Shown here: piece by piece, positions 1 through 6,407 of the stretch
Numbering within the stretch: position 1 is the stretch's first letter
Layout of the letters: the number at the start of each line of letters is the position of its first letter
Assembly: GCA_021771675.1 (NCBI GenBank)
Contig: JAETOP010000083.1
Span: 1-17,158 of the forward strand
Direction: 5' to 3'
Length of the DNA stretch: 17,158 bases
DNA from: Oscillospiraceae bacterium
GTDB lineage: Bacteria; Bacillota_A; Clostridia; Oscillospirales; Oscillospiraceae
The notes under the pieces: generated by a model
What the model saw: only the letters and a program-made list of their open reading frames with translations
Told to the model about the DNA's origin: nothing
The model's database searches: none
Program-made: the position numbers and the translations under genes

Positions 1-26
1 GGGAGGCAGGTTGCCTCCCCTACGGG
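1..26. repeat. Hairpin repeat module, copy 1
   Basis: A perfect 7-bp hairpin, GGGAGGC-AGGTT-GCCTCCC, is followed directly by CTACGGG. The same arrangement, with a different 5-nt loop (TAATA), is at 6291-6316. Conserved arms with a changed loop suggest that the folded form is what is maintained, or that the two are members of one dispersed repeat family. The module may begin before the window. Function unknown. Confidence 0.7.
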
Positions 27-56
27 ATAGCCGAAAGTGCCCACCATTCAACCCAC

Positions 57-142
57 TACCGTAAAAGCGTTACCGGGCTTATATTGGGGTAACGACCACA
101 GACCATCTCCGTGCGAATTGGGGTGAAGCGCCCTGCGCTTCA
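57..142. repeat. Intergenic hairpins and inverted repeat copy
   Basis: This gene-free stretch holds two clear hairpins. One has arms CGTTACC (68-74) and GGTAACG (88-94). The other has arms TGAAGCG (124-130) and CGCTTCA (136-142) around CCCTG. Positions 57-78 match the reverse complement of 5779-5800 at 20 of 22 bases, so this is part of a repeat present at least twice in the window in opposite orientations. I see no coding potential in 1-270 outside the 5' end of the DUF3343 gene, and no convincing promoter for that gene. Confidence 0.5.
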
Positions 143-183
143 ACTTACAATTTACCGGTCATCTGAGGAGAGCCGATATGCAC

Positions 184-208
184 AATTCCTCATTCCTAAC
201 TCCTAATT
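184..208. repeat. Degenerate heptamer tandem repeat, copy 1
   Basis: Successive 7-nt units (AATTCCT, CATTCCT, AACTCCT, AATTTCT) run through this AT-rich patch. The 25 bases here are identical to 6334-6358, including the unit-to-unit variants, so the two patches are copies of one sequence and not independent low-complexity tracts. It lies about 60 bp upstream of the DUF3343 gene start, just as copy 2 lies about 50 bp upstream of rpoZ. Confidence 0.75.
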
Positions 209-270
209 TCTAATTGCCCTGTATCTTTCCTGCCCTCTGTTACATAGAATGTTCCGGGAGGTTTTGTCGT

Positions 271-534
271 ATGAATGCTGTTTTTGTTTACTTGATTACC
301 TTCCGCTCCGTGACCTATGCCCAGCGGGGGGAGCGGGTGCTGAGCCGGGCGGGGGAGCGGTGCGCCTTGCAGCGGACGCCCCGGTGGATGGAGGAGCAGG
401 GCTGCGGCTACAGCCTGCGTGTACAGACCGGGAACATCGGCCGGGCAGTATCATTGCTTCGGGGGGAGCAGCTGCCCCTGGGGCGGGTCTACCTCCGGAA
501 AGAGAATGGAGATTTGGAGGAAGTGACCATATGA
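271..534 (+). CDS. DUF3343 putative Se/S carrier-like protein
   Basis: This 87-residue protein resembles the DUF3343 (putative Se/S carrier protein-like) family. The N-terminal pattern Y-L-I-T-F-R-S-V-T-Y-A is followed by T-P-R-W (36-39) and a C-G-x-x-L-R-V motif with Cys45, the residue I infer to be the carrier thiol; Cys31 is a second cysteine. I chose ATG 271 because GGGAGG at 256-261 is well spaced; the longer upstream start at 214 has no such site and adds a poor N-terminus. The stop overlaps the start of the next gene (ATGA, 531-534), so the two are translationally coupled. Family members are small cytoplasmic proteins often found near cysteine desulfurase-like or selenium genes; the exact role is unproven. 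Its promoter is not evident, and repeats lie directly upstream. Confidence 0.8.
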   Translation: MNAVFVYLITFRSVTYAQRGERVLSRAGERCALQRTPRWMEEQGCGYSLRVQTGNIGRAVSLLRGEQLPLGRVYLRKENGDLEEVTI

Positions 535-1631
535 TCTATCTGGATTACGGCGCAACCTCCTTTCACAAGCCCCCCGGGGTGTACCGGGCGGTGCAGCAGG
601 CAATGCTCCGGTGCGCCAGCCCCGGCCGGGGCGGCTACCGTGCGGCGGAGGAGGCGGCCCGGACGGTGTTTGCGTGCCGGGAGACAGCGGCGGAGCTTTT
701 CGACTGCAAGCCGGAGCAGGTGGTGCTCACCTCCAACTGCACCCACGGATTGAACATTGCCATCCGAAGCCTGGTCAGGCCGGAGGCCAAAGTGGTGGTA
801 TCCGGATTTGAGCACAATGCGGTGATGCGGCCCCTGTATGCCCTGAACGCAAAAATCACCGTGGCGGGGCGGAGGCTGTTTGACTGGGAGGATACCCTGG
901 AGGAGTTCCGGCGGGCCCTTCAGGAGGGGGCGGATGCGGCGGTATTCACCCATGTATCCAATGTGTTTGGCTATGAGCTCCCGGTGGAGGAGCTGGCGAA
1001 GCTCTGCACCAATGCGGGGGTGCCCTTCATTCTGGATGCGGCCCAGTCGGCGGGAACATTGCCGGTGAAGCTGGGGGCTCTGGGAGCGGAATTTATCGCC
1101 ATGCCCGGGCACAAGGGACTGCTGGGCCCCCAGGGAACGGGGCTGCTGCTGTGCGCCGGGCAGACCCTGCCCCTGCTCTATGGGGGAACGGGCAGCGAGT
1201 CCATCCGCCATGATATGCCGGATATGCCCCCGGAGCGGCTGGAGGCGGGCACTATGAATGTCCCTGGGGCAGCGGGACTGACCCAGGGTATGAATTACGT
1301 CCGGCGCTACGGCAGACAGATTCGGGAGGCGGAGCACCGACAGGGGGCTGCCTGCGCCCGGGGGCTGGAAAGACTGGGATTTCGGGTGTTCACCGGGCCT
1401 CACCAGGGGGGCACGGTGTCCTTCCAGACGGGGGGAGACTGCCAGGAGGCGGCGGAGCGGCTCTCCAAAATGGGCATTGCCGTCCGGGCGGGGCTCCACT
1501 GCGCCCCCCTGGCCCACGAGAGTGCGGGAACACTGGAAACGGGGACGGTTCGGGTCAGCTTTGGCCCGGACGCTTCGGCGGAGCAGACTGCCGCCTTCCT
1601 CCGGGCCGCCGGGAGACTGACTGGACGATAA
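531..1631 (+). CDS. Cysteine desulfurase family protein (class V aminotransferase)
   Basis: A 366-residue fold-type I PLP enzyme. It starts I-Y-L-D-Y-G-A-T-S as in NifS/SufS/CsdB relatives, has L-D-A-A-Q-S (Asp169 and Gln172 contacting PLP), M-P-G-H-K-G with the Schiff-base Lys195, and R-A-G-L-H-C-A with Cys324, the expected persulfide-forming cysteine. The R-A-G-x-H-C-A form is that of group II (SufS/CsdB-like) enzymes. It most resembles the family modelled as TIGR01977 (EF2568-like), which occurs near selenium genes in some Firmicutes. The start at 531 is set by GGAGG at 516-520 and the N-terminal motif; upstream in-frame sequence only shadows the DUF3343 gene. No IscU/SufU scaffold, IscR or selD is nearby, so general Fe-S assembly is not indicated. 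Sulfur or selenium transfer to the partner DUF3343 protein is an inference. Confidence 0.88.
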   Translation: MIYLDYGATSFHKPPGVYRAVQQAMLRCASPGRGGYRAAEEAARTVFACRETAAELFDCKPEQVVLTSNCTHGLNIAIRSLVRPEAKVVVSGFEHNAVMRPLYALNAKITVAGRRLFDWEDTLEEFRRALQEGADAAVFTHVSNVFGYELPVEELAKLCTNAGVPFILDAAQSAGTLPVKLGALGAEFIAMPGHKGLLGPQGTGLLLCAGQTLPLLYGGTGSESIRHDMPDMPPERLEAGTMNVPGAAGLTQGMNYVRRYGRQIREAEHRQGAACARGLERLGFRVFTGPHQGGTVSFQTGGDCQEAAERLSKMGIAVRAGLHCAPLAHESAGTLETGTVRVSFGPDASAEQTAAFLRAAGRLTGR

Positions 1632-1689
1632 CGGAAAGAGCTACAGCGCCCGGGCGGTTCGTTCACGAAAAATTTATGCAGAATTTCTA

Positions 1690-1718
1690 TTGCCATCAAT
1701 TATGTTTTCCGCTATAAT
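1690..1718 (+). promoter_or_regulatory. Sigma-A promoter for the cdaA operon
   Basis: TTGCCA (1690-1695) and a perfect TATAAT (1713-1718) are separated by 17 bp in the 177-bp gap before cdaA. Transcription would start near 1725, giving a leader of about 85 nt. The region 1660-1720 is also clearly more AT-rich than the flanking genes. No intrinsic terminator with a T tract is obvious between the desulfurase stop and this promoter. Confidence 0.8.
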
Positions 1719-1749
1719 AGAAAAGATACTAGGTAACTATGCGCTGGCT

Positions 1750-1781
1750 CCGGAAAATGGATTTCACAACGGTTTTTCCGG
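1750..1781 (+). promoter_or_regulatory. Stem-loop in the cdaA leader
   Basis: CCGGAAAA (1750-1757) and TTTTCCGG (1774-1781) form an 8-bp perfect stem with a 16-nt loop in the predicted 5' leader. The loop and surroundings do not match a ydaO (c-di-AMP) riboswitch or any leader class I recognise, and no T tract follows the stem. It may be an mRNA stabiliser or a chance dyad. Confidence 0.35.
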
Positions 1782-1808
1782 CCACTGGATATAAAGGATG
1801 AAGATCTT

Positions 1809-2681
1809 ATGGAACTGATTCAATCGATAGTGCAGCAGCTGGGCAGAATGCAGTGGTCGGACTATCTGGACATTGCTCTGGTTGCTTTTTTGATTTACAA
1901 GCTGCTCCCCCTGGTCAAATCCCCCAGCACCATGCGGATTGCCGGGGCGGTAGCGGCTCTGGTGGTGCTTTCCGCCATCACGGGGCTGCTGCACCTTTAT
2001 ACCATCAATTTCATCCTGAATCAGGTGATGTCCGTAGGGCTGCTGGCAGTGGTGATTCTCTTCCAGCCGGAGCTGCGGCGGATGCTGGATCATCTGGGCA
2101 GTACCGTCCGGTTCCGGGGCCTCTTCTCCGGAGGCAGGCCCGCCCAGGCCATGGACAATGTGATCTCCCAGACCGTGGCCGCCTGCGAGGTGATGAGCCG
2201 GGAGCATGTGGGAGCGCTGATCGTGTTTGCAAGGGATGCCCGGCTGGATGAGTATTTCAAGACCGGCAGTCAGATCGACGGCATGGTGTCCGAGCAGCTG
2301 ATCCGCAACATCTTCTTTCCCAAGGCTGCCCTTCATGATGGCGCCATGATTATCCGGGATGGCCGGGTGGCCGCCGCCGGGTGCGTGCTGCCCCTGTCCG
2401 ACAGCAGCCACCTCAGCGCCGACCTGGGCACCCGCCACCGGGCGGGGGTGGGCATGAGCGAGGCCTCCGATGCGGTGGTGGTCATCGTCTCGGAAGAGAC
2501 CGGCACCATTTCCGTGGCGGTGGACGGAATGCTCAAGCGGCATCTGGCCCCCCAGACCCTGGAGCGGCTGCTGTACAGCGAGCTTTGCGCCGATCAGGAG
2601 GCAGAGGAGGAAAACAAGCTGGCCCAGCGGCTGAAGCAACAGCTGCGCAAGCTGGAAAGGAAGGACAGCCATGAAAAATAA
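1809..2681 (+). CDS. cdaA: Diadenylate cyclase CdaA (c-di-AMP synthase)
   Basis: This 290-residue membrane enzyme makes cyclic di-AMP from two ATP. Three hydrophobic segments (about 17-36, 42-63 and 69-86) precede the DAC domain. The catalytic D-G-A motif is at 177-179 (in L-H-D-G-A-M) and the R-H-R motif at 209-211 (in G-T-R-H-R-A-G-V-G), both intact. The C-terminus is a charged, probably coiled segment (about 262-290). AAAGGA at 1793-1798 supports the ATG. The 3' end overlaps cdaR by 11 nt, as expected for a synthase and its membrane regulator made together. c-di-AMP controls potassium and osmolyte transport and cell-wall homeostasis in Firmicutes. The usual third gene of this operon, glmM, is not here. 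Confidence 0.97.
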   Translation: MELIQSIVQQLGRMQWSDYLDIALVAFLIYKLLPLVKSPSTMRIAGAVAALVVLSAITGLLHLYTINFILNQVMSVGLLAVVILFQPELRRMLDHLGSTVRFRGLFSGGRPAQAMDNVISQTVAACEVMSREHVGALIVFARDARLDEYFKTGSQIDGMVSEQLIRNIFFPKAALHDGAMIIRDGRVAAAGCVLPLSDSSHLSADLGTRHRAGVGMSEASDAVVVIVSEETGTISVAVDGMLKRHLAPQTLERLLYSELCADQEAEEENKLAQRLKQQLRKLERKDSHEK

Positions 2682-3966
2682 ATTGGCCGTAGCGGCCCTG
2701 TCTGTCTTCATTGCCATGGCGCTGTGGCTGTATGTGATTACCACGGTCAGCCCCGGCTCCAAGGAAACCTACTATAATATCCCTGTGGTGATGGCCAATG
2801 AGAGCGTGCTGGCCGAGCGGGGACTGATGATCACCGCCCAGTCCGCCACCACCGCCACCCTGGTGCTCTCCGGCAACCGCACCGATCTGGCCAAGGTGGA
2901 TCAGAGCAATATCACATTGAAGGCGGATCTGTCCACCATCTACGAGCCGGGGAACCAGATTCCCATCAGCTATACTCACTCCTTCCCCGGCAACGTGGCC
3001 AGCAACGCCTTCGTGATTGAGTCCAAGTCCCCCAGCAGAATTTACTTAAAGGTGGAGCGCCGGATTTCCAAATCCATTCCGGTGGAGGTCAAGTGGATCG
3101 GCTCCGTGCCCGACGGCTTCATCGCCGACCGGGATAATATGCTCCTGGAATATCCCACCATCCAGATTACCGGTCCCCAGTCCGTGACGGATCAGATCGA
3201 GAAGGCTGTCATTGACGTGGATTTGACCGATCAGCGGGAATCCATCAGTTGGGACTGCGCCTATACCCTGTGCAATGGAGAGGGGGAGCCGGTGGATGCG
3301 GCGCTCATCACCACCAACGCCGAGCAGCTTCATCTGGATGTGAAGATTCAGCGGGTCAAGGACGTGCTGCTGACCTACCACCTGGTGGAGGGCGGCGGTG
3401 CCAAGGCCGAAAATGCCCAGATCACGCTGAGCATGGAAAAGATTCGGGTCTCCGGCAGCGAGGCCGCTCTGGAGCTGATGGGCGACCAGCTGGTGGTGGG
3501 CACCATCAACCTGGCGGAAATCGACCGGGATACTACCAAGACCTTTGCCATTCCGCTGGAAGAGGGAATCACCAACCTCACCGGTGTGACGGAGGTTACG
3601 GCGGACATCCGTCTGACCGGACTGTCCACCAGAGATTTCCTGATCCGTCAGATCAATGTGGTGAATGTGCCCGAGGGCCTGGAAGTGGAGTTGATTACCC
3701 AGGAGCTCACCATGACCGTCCGGGGCCCCTCCGCCCAGATTGCCAAATTGAAGACCGACGACGTGATGGTGGTGGTGGACTTCACCGGTGCGGAGGTGGG
3801 CACCGCAACCTTCCCGGTGCGGGCTGTGTTTACCGACGGATTTAAGGATGTGGGCATTTGGAGATCCGAGAGCGTCTCCGCCAGCGTGCTGCCCCTGGGC
3901 ACCATGACCTCCGAGCCCGGGACGGAAGCGGCCCAGACGGAGGAAGACACCCAGGCAGTGGGGTAA
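2671..3966 (+). CDS. cdaR: CdaR (YbbR-domain) regulator of CdaA
   Basis: A 431-residue protein with one N-terminal membrane anchor (about 5-26, rich in A, V, L and W) followed by an extracytoplasmic region that looks like several YbbR repeats. Repeated segments with the pattern I-x-V-x-G-P or V-x-G-S (for example I-T-G-P and V-R-G-P) recur at intervals of roughly 80-90 residues. The C-terminal ~20 residues are acidic and Thr/Glu-rich with no fold apparent. CdaR interacts with CdaA and tunes c-di-AMP output in Bacillus and Listeria. The start lies inside the end of cdaA after a GGAAGGA-like site (about 2659-2666). A 27-nt gap separates it from yicC. Confidence 0.93.
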   Translation: MKNKLAVAALSVFIAMALWLYVITTVSPGSKETYYNIPVVMANESVLAERGLMITAQSATTATLVLSGNRTDLAKVDQSNITLKADLSTIYEPGNQIPISYTHSFPGNVASNAFVIESKSPSRIYLKVERRISKSIPVEVKWIGSVPDGFIADRDNMLLEYPTIQITGPQSVTDQIEKAVIDVDLTDQRESISWDCAYTLCNGEGEPVDAALITTNAEQLHLDVKIQRVKDVLLTYHLVEGGGAKAENAQITLSMEKIRVSGSEAALELMGDQLVVGTINLAEIDRDTTKTFAIPLEEGITNLTGVTEVTADIRLTGLSTRDFLIRQINVVNVPEGLEVELITQELTMTVRGPSAQIAKLKTDDVMVVVDFTGAEVGTATFPVRAVFTDGFKDVGIWRSESVSASVLPLGTMTSEPGTEAAQTEEDTQAVG

Positions 3967-3993
3967 AATATACCAGAAAAGGGGATAATAACT

Positions 3994-4872
3994 GTGGTCA
4001 AAAGCATGACCGGCTATGGCCGTGCCGTTCAGACGGTGAACGGAAGAGAATTCACCGTGGAGATTCGCAGCGTCAACAACCGATACCTGGACTGCTCCGT
4101 GAAGCTGCCAAGGGCCCTGGCCTTTGGAGAGGATGCGGTGAAGCAGGCTGTGAAAGCCACCGTCTCCCGGGGTAAGGTAGATGTGTTCATCACCCAGCGC
4201 AGCGAGGAGACTTCGGATGTCAGCGTGACCTTAAATGCCGGGGTGGCGGCAGGGTACATTTCCGCCATGCGCCGGATGGCAAAGGAATTTAACCTCCGGG
4301 AGGACATCAGCGTTGCCCTGGTTTCCCGGATGCCCGACGTGTTCACCGTGGACAAGCCCCAGGTGGACGAGGAGCAGCTGCTGCGCGACATGCTGGAGGT
4401 GGTGAAGGCCGCCCTGGCGAATTTCGACGCCATGCGAGCGCAGGAGGGCCAGGCCCTGAAAAATGACCTGACTTCCCGGGGCAATACCATCCGCTCCCTG
4501 GTCAGCCAGGTGGAGGAGGGCAATCCCCAGACCGTGGCGGATTACCGGGAAAGACTCTACAGCAAGCTCCAGGAGGTGCTCTCCAACACCGCCATCGACG
4601 AAAGCCGCATCCTCACCGAGGCGGCCATCTTCGCCGACAAGGTGGCGGTGGATGAGGAGACCGTCCGCCTGAGAAGCCATTTGGAGCAGATGGATTCCAT
4701 GCTGGCCTCCGGTGGAGCCGTGGGCCGGAAGCTGGACTTCCTGCTCCAGGAGATGAACCGGGAGGCCAACACCATCGGCTCCAAGTGCACCGACCTGCGG
4801 CTGGCCCGGGTGGTGGTGGAGATCAAGGCGGAGCTGGAAAAAATCCGGGAGCAGACCCAGAATATCGAGTAA
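3994..4872 (+). CDS. yicC: YicC/YloC family endoribonuclease
   Basis: A 292-residue protein with both YicC domains. The N-terminus reads M-V-K-S-M-T-G-Y-G-R, the family signature, which fixes the GTG at 3994 as the start; AAAGGGG at 3978-3984 supports it. The C-terminal DUF1732 region carries G-R-K-L-D-F-L-L-Q-E-M-N-R-E (about 243-257) and T-I-G-S-K-C (about 260-265), strongly conserved in the family, and ends in a helical segment rich in E and K. YicC/YloC proteins have been described as RNases acting on small or structured RNAs. It sits 18 nt upstream of remA, an order that recurs in many Firmicutes. Confidence 0.95.
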   Translation: MVKSMTGYGRAVQTVNGREFTVEIRSVNNRYLDCSVKLPRALAFGEDAVKQAVKATVSRGKVDVFITQRSEETSDVSVTLNAGVAAGYISAMRRMAKEFNLREDISVALVSRMPDVFTVDKPQVDEEQLLRDMLEVVKAALANFDAMRAQEGQALKNDLTSRGNTIRSLVSQVEEGNPQTVADYRERLYSKLQEVLSNTAIDESRILTEAAIFADKVAVDEETVRLRSHLEQMDSMLASGGAVGRKLDFLLQEMNREANTIGSKCTDLRLARVVVEIKAELEKIREQTQNIE

Positions 4873-4890
4873 GGCCTGAGGAGGGAACCA

Positions 4891-5157
4891 ATGAAGCTGG
4901 TGAACATTGGCTTCGGCAGCATGGTGGCCGCCGGGAGGATCCTGGCGGTGGTGGATCCGGATTCCGCCCCCATCAAGCGGGTAATCCAGGAGGCCCGGGA
5001 CAGAGGAATGCTCATCGATGCTTCCTACGGCCGCAAGACCCGCTCGGTGCTGCTGATGGATACCGACCATGTGATCCTGTCCGCTTTGACCACCCAGTCC
5101 ATGGGGGAGCGGTGGCAGGGAAAGCTGGAAGACGAGACAGAGGAGAATTTGGAATGA
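4891..5157 (+). CDS. remA: RemA (DUF370) DNA-binding regulator
   Basis: An 88-residue RemA/ExtA family protein that begins M-K-L-V-N-I-G-F-G and contains S-A-P-I-K-R (25-30), R-D-R-G-M-L-I-D-A (36-44) and D-T-D-H-V-I-L-S, all family hallmarks. In Bacillus subtilis RemA activates matrix and osmoprotection genes by binding DNA as a ring-like oligomer using several arginines. Here Arg16 and Arg48 appear retained, while the second Arg of the B. subtilis R-R-T-R stretch, as I recall it, is Lys49. A GAGGAGG site lies just before the ATG. The stop overlaps the gmk start (ATGA, 5154-5157). The regulon in this organism is unknown; matrix control should not be assumed. Confidence 0.95.
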   Translation: MKLVNIGFGSMVAAGRILAVVDPDSAPIKRVIQEARDRGMLIDASYGRKTRSVLLMDTDHVILSALTTQSMGERWQGKLEDETEENLE

Positions 5158-5702
5158 GCCAAGGAAAGCTGTTTGTTATTTCCGGTGCTTCCGGCGTAGG
5201 CAAGGGCACCGTGCTGGATATGATAATGAAGGAGCGGACTGACCTGTTCTTCTCCGTCTCCGCTACCACCCGGGCTCCCCGGGTTGGAGAGGTGGAGGGA
5301 AAGCACTATACCTTCATTACGGTGGAGCGGTTCCGGGAGATGATCGCCCAGGATGCCTTCCTGGAATATGACCAGCACGATGCCAACTACTATGGCACCC
5401 CCCGGGCCCAGGTGGCGGAAAAGCGAAAAAAGGGCCATGTGCTGCTGGACATCGAGCCAAAGGGAGCGGCCATGGTTCGCCAGGCCATGCCGGAGGCGGT
5501 GCTGATCTTCATCATGCCCCCCTCGGTGGAGGAACTGGAGCGGCGCCTGAGAGGCCGGGGGGACACCCCGGAGGATCAGATCGCCATGCGCATGGAGCGG
5601 GCCGCATGGGAAATGGAGCAGCGGTCCTGGTATGACCACGTGGTGGTCAACGATACAGCGCAGCGCTGCGCCCGGGAAATTCTGGAAATTATTGGGGAAT
5701 GA
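5154..5702 (+). CDS. gmk: Guanylate kinase
   Basis: A 182-residue cytoplasmic kinase converting GMP to GDP. The P-loop is G-A-S-G-V-G-K-G-T (11-19) and the GMP-binding region T-T-R-A-P-R-x-G-E (38-46) leads into G-K-H-Y-T-F. The lid region carries R-R-L-R-G-R-G and the substrate-contact R-M-E-R follows. It is slightly shorter than typical (about 200 residues), ending soon after the final helix, but no motif is missing. ATG 5154 overlaps the remA stop; the in-frame extension to 4785 only shadows yicC and remA. Its product supports GTP and the guanine-nucleotide pool, and remA-gmk-rpoZ is a common order, here split by a repeat-filled gap. Confidence 0.97.
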   Translation: MSQGKLFVISGASGVGKGTVLDMIMKERTDLFFSVSATTRAPRVGEVEGKHYTFITVERFREMIAQDAFLEYDQHDANYYGTPRAQVAEKRKKGHVLLDIEPKGAAMVRQAMPEAVLIFIMPPSVEELERRLRGRGDTPEDQIAMRMERAAWEMEQRSWYDHVVVNDTAQRCAREILEIIGE

Positions 5703-5710
5703 TACGCCGT

Positions 5711-5740
5711 AAATTGGCGGGCAAGGCCCGCAGCCAATTT
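5711..5740. terminator. Strong hairpin after gmk, possible terminator
   Basis: AAATTGGC (5711-5718) pairs with GCCAATTT (5733-5740). Inside it GGGC (5719-5722) pairs with GCCC (5726-5729), leaving a 3-nt bulge and a short loop. It begins 8 nt after the gmk stop. The final TTT is part of the stem, and the next T run (5765-5769) is distant, so it is not a textbook terminator. It could end the cdaA-gmk transcript from either strand, protect the 3' end, or be another dispersed repeat. Confidence 0.4.
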
Positions 5741-5778
5741 CGCACGGGGCTGGACTGTCATCGCTTTTTCCCTGACCC

Positions 5779-5800
5779 GCCCGGTAACGTTTTTGCGGTA
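5779..5800. repeat. Inverted copy of left-edge repeat
   Basis: These 22 bases match the reverse complement of 57-78 at 20 positions. The conserved core is GCCCGGTAACG-N-TTTT-N-CGGTA. A weaker relative (GGGTAACGGCTTTTGA) is at about 17109-17124. No gene is present; it lies in the gap between gmk and rpoZ. Confidence 0.45.
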
Positions 5801-5856
5801 AATCTTACTGAAAGCTTTCTCTTTGTTGCCAAGTGCGCGCCGGAAGGAGTCCGGGG

Positions 5857-6213
5857 AGGGTGGTGCTCCGCGCAGCGAATTAGAATCCTAATGATTGCCG
5901 GTGGCAATCATACCACAATTCATCGGCTTTGGCGTGCTTACGGCACGACATTCAGCGCCTCCCCGGTCGGCTTCTTTGCTTCCTTTCTTGCCGAGACAAG
6001 AAAGGAAGGCCCCCGGCAGGGGTCGGGGAGCACCCGGTCTATGAAAAACGGAAAAGGCAATTCCGCCTTTGGCAATGAGCGGAGGCGTACCTCCCCGCAT
6101 TGGGCTGTACTGTCCTTTTGGTGCCTGCTGCCCGATCCCCCCTTCCACTGAGCAGAGGAATGATTGCCACCGGCAATCATAAATATTTCAATTCGCTGCG
6201 CGAGCACCACCCT
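5857..6213. mobile_element. MITE-like element with 54/55-nt terminal inverted repeats
   Basis: The left end (5857-5911) and right end (6160-6213) are inverted copies: 49 of 55 aligned positions agree, with one 1-nt gap and most mismatches in a 9-nt block. Each arm contains its own 9-bp hairpin, ATGATTGCC-N3-GGCAATCAT. Between the arms are a perfect 12-bp hairpin, CTTCCTTTCTTG / CAAGAAAGGAAG (5979-5990 and 5997-6008), nested inside CTCCCCG / CGGGGAG (5959-5965 and 6024-6030); a 6-bp hairpin (6053-6058 and 6065-6070); and an imperfect one at 6073-6102. No transposase or other plausible gene is inside, and no clear target duplication is seen. It fits a non-autonomous mobile element or a large structured intergenic repeat. 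Open frames exist on both strands but follow the palindromes and have no ribosome binding sites. Confidence 0.6.
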
Positions 6214-6224
6214 TTACACAAGGG

Positions 6225-6284
6225 GGGGCATGAGCTCAGAAGCCGGTTCCTGGTTCCATTCAATGGAACACTCAAAGCTCATTA
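6225..6284. repeat. Hairpin repeat next to the inverted-repeat element
   Basis: GTTCCATT-C-AATGGAAC is a near-perfect palindrome centred near 6262. It is enclosed by TGAGCT (about 6230) and AGCTCA (about 6276), making a larger imperfect stem. The purine-rich stretch at 6221-6228 joins it to the right end of the element. No ORF with a ribosome binding site is present. Confidence 0.4.
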
Positions 6285-6290
6285 CCTGGC

Positions 6291-6325
6291 GGGAGGCTAA
6301 TAGCCTCCCCTACGGGCATCCCGTT
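6291..6325. repeat. Hairpin repeat module, copy 2
   Basis: GGGAGGC-TAATA-GCCTCCC is followed by CTACGGG, as at 1-26. The CTACGGG here also starts a second small hairpin, ACGGG-CAT-CCCGT (6312-6324). The heptamer tandem repeat begins directly afterwards, whereas at the left edge about 157 nt separate the two modules. Confidence 0.7.
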
Positions 6326-6358
6326 AAATTCCTAATTCCTCATTCCTAACTCCTAATT
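6326..6358. repeat. Degenerate heptamer tandem repeat, copy 2
   Basis: Units AATTCCT, AATTCCT, CATTCCT and AACTCCT run into AATT. Positions 6334-6358 are identical to 184-208 over 25 bases, and this copy has one more unit on its 5' side. It is part of the AT-rich patch (to about 6394) upstream of rpoZ, where a promoter would be expected, but I find no -35/-10 pair of good quality. Confidence 0.75.
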
Positions 6359-6407
6359 ATCTCATATCCCATATCTTATATCTTAAAATAAATTGGAGGC
6401 TTTGAAT

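Noticed and set aside
184..208. CRISPR-like array from the heptamer repeats
   Set aside because: Units are 7 nt, contiguous and without spacers, and no cas gene is present; it is a short tandem repeat. No CRISPR array was seen anywhere in the window.
489..1517. Long open frame on the - strand opposite the cysteine desulfurase
   Set aside because: It is a GC-driven shadow: no ribosome binding site, composition rich in Pro, His, Gly and Arg, and no recognised family motif, while the + strand frame has all catalytic motifs.
5699..6151. 150-codon open frame across the gmk-rpoZ gap
   Set aside because: It runs through the inverted-repeat element, overlaps the end of gmk, and has no ribosome binding site. 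The same M-I-A-G-G-N-H peptide appears on both strands because the ends are inverted repeats, so it reflects DNA symmetry and not a protein.
5938..6210. 90-codon - strand frame in the same element
   Set aside because: Reads through the palindromic core and inverted end; no Shine-Dalgarno site. Similar frames are probably mis-annotated as proteins in relatives wherever this repeat occurs, but I cannot confirm that here.
6393..6407. Upstream TTG start for rpoZ
   Set aside because: The TTG overlaps the GGAGG ribosome binding site, so the ATG at 6408 is the start.
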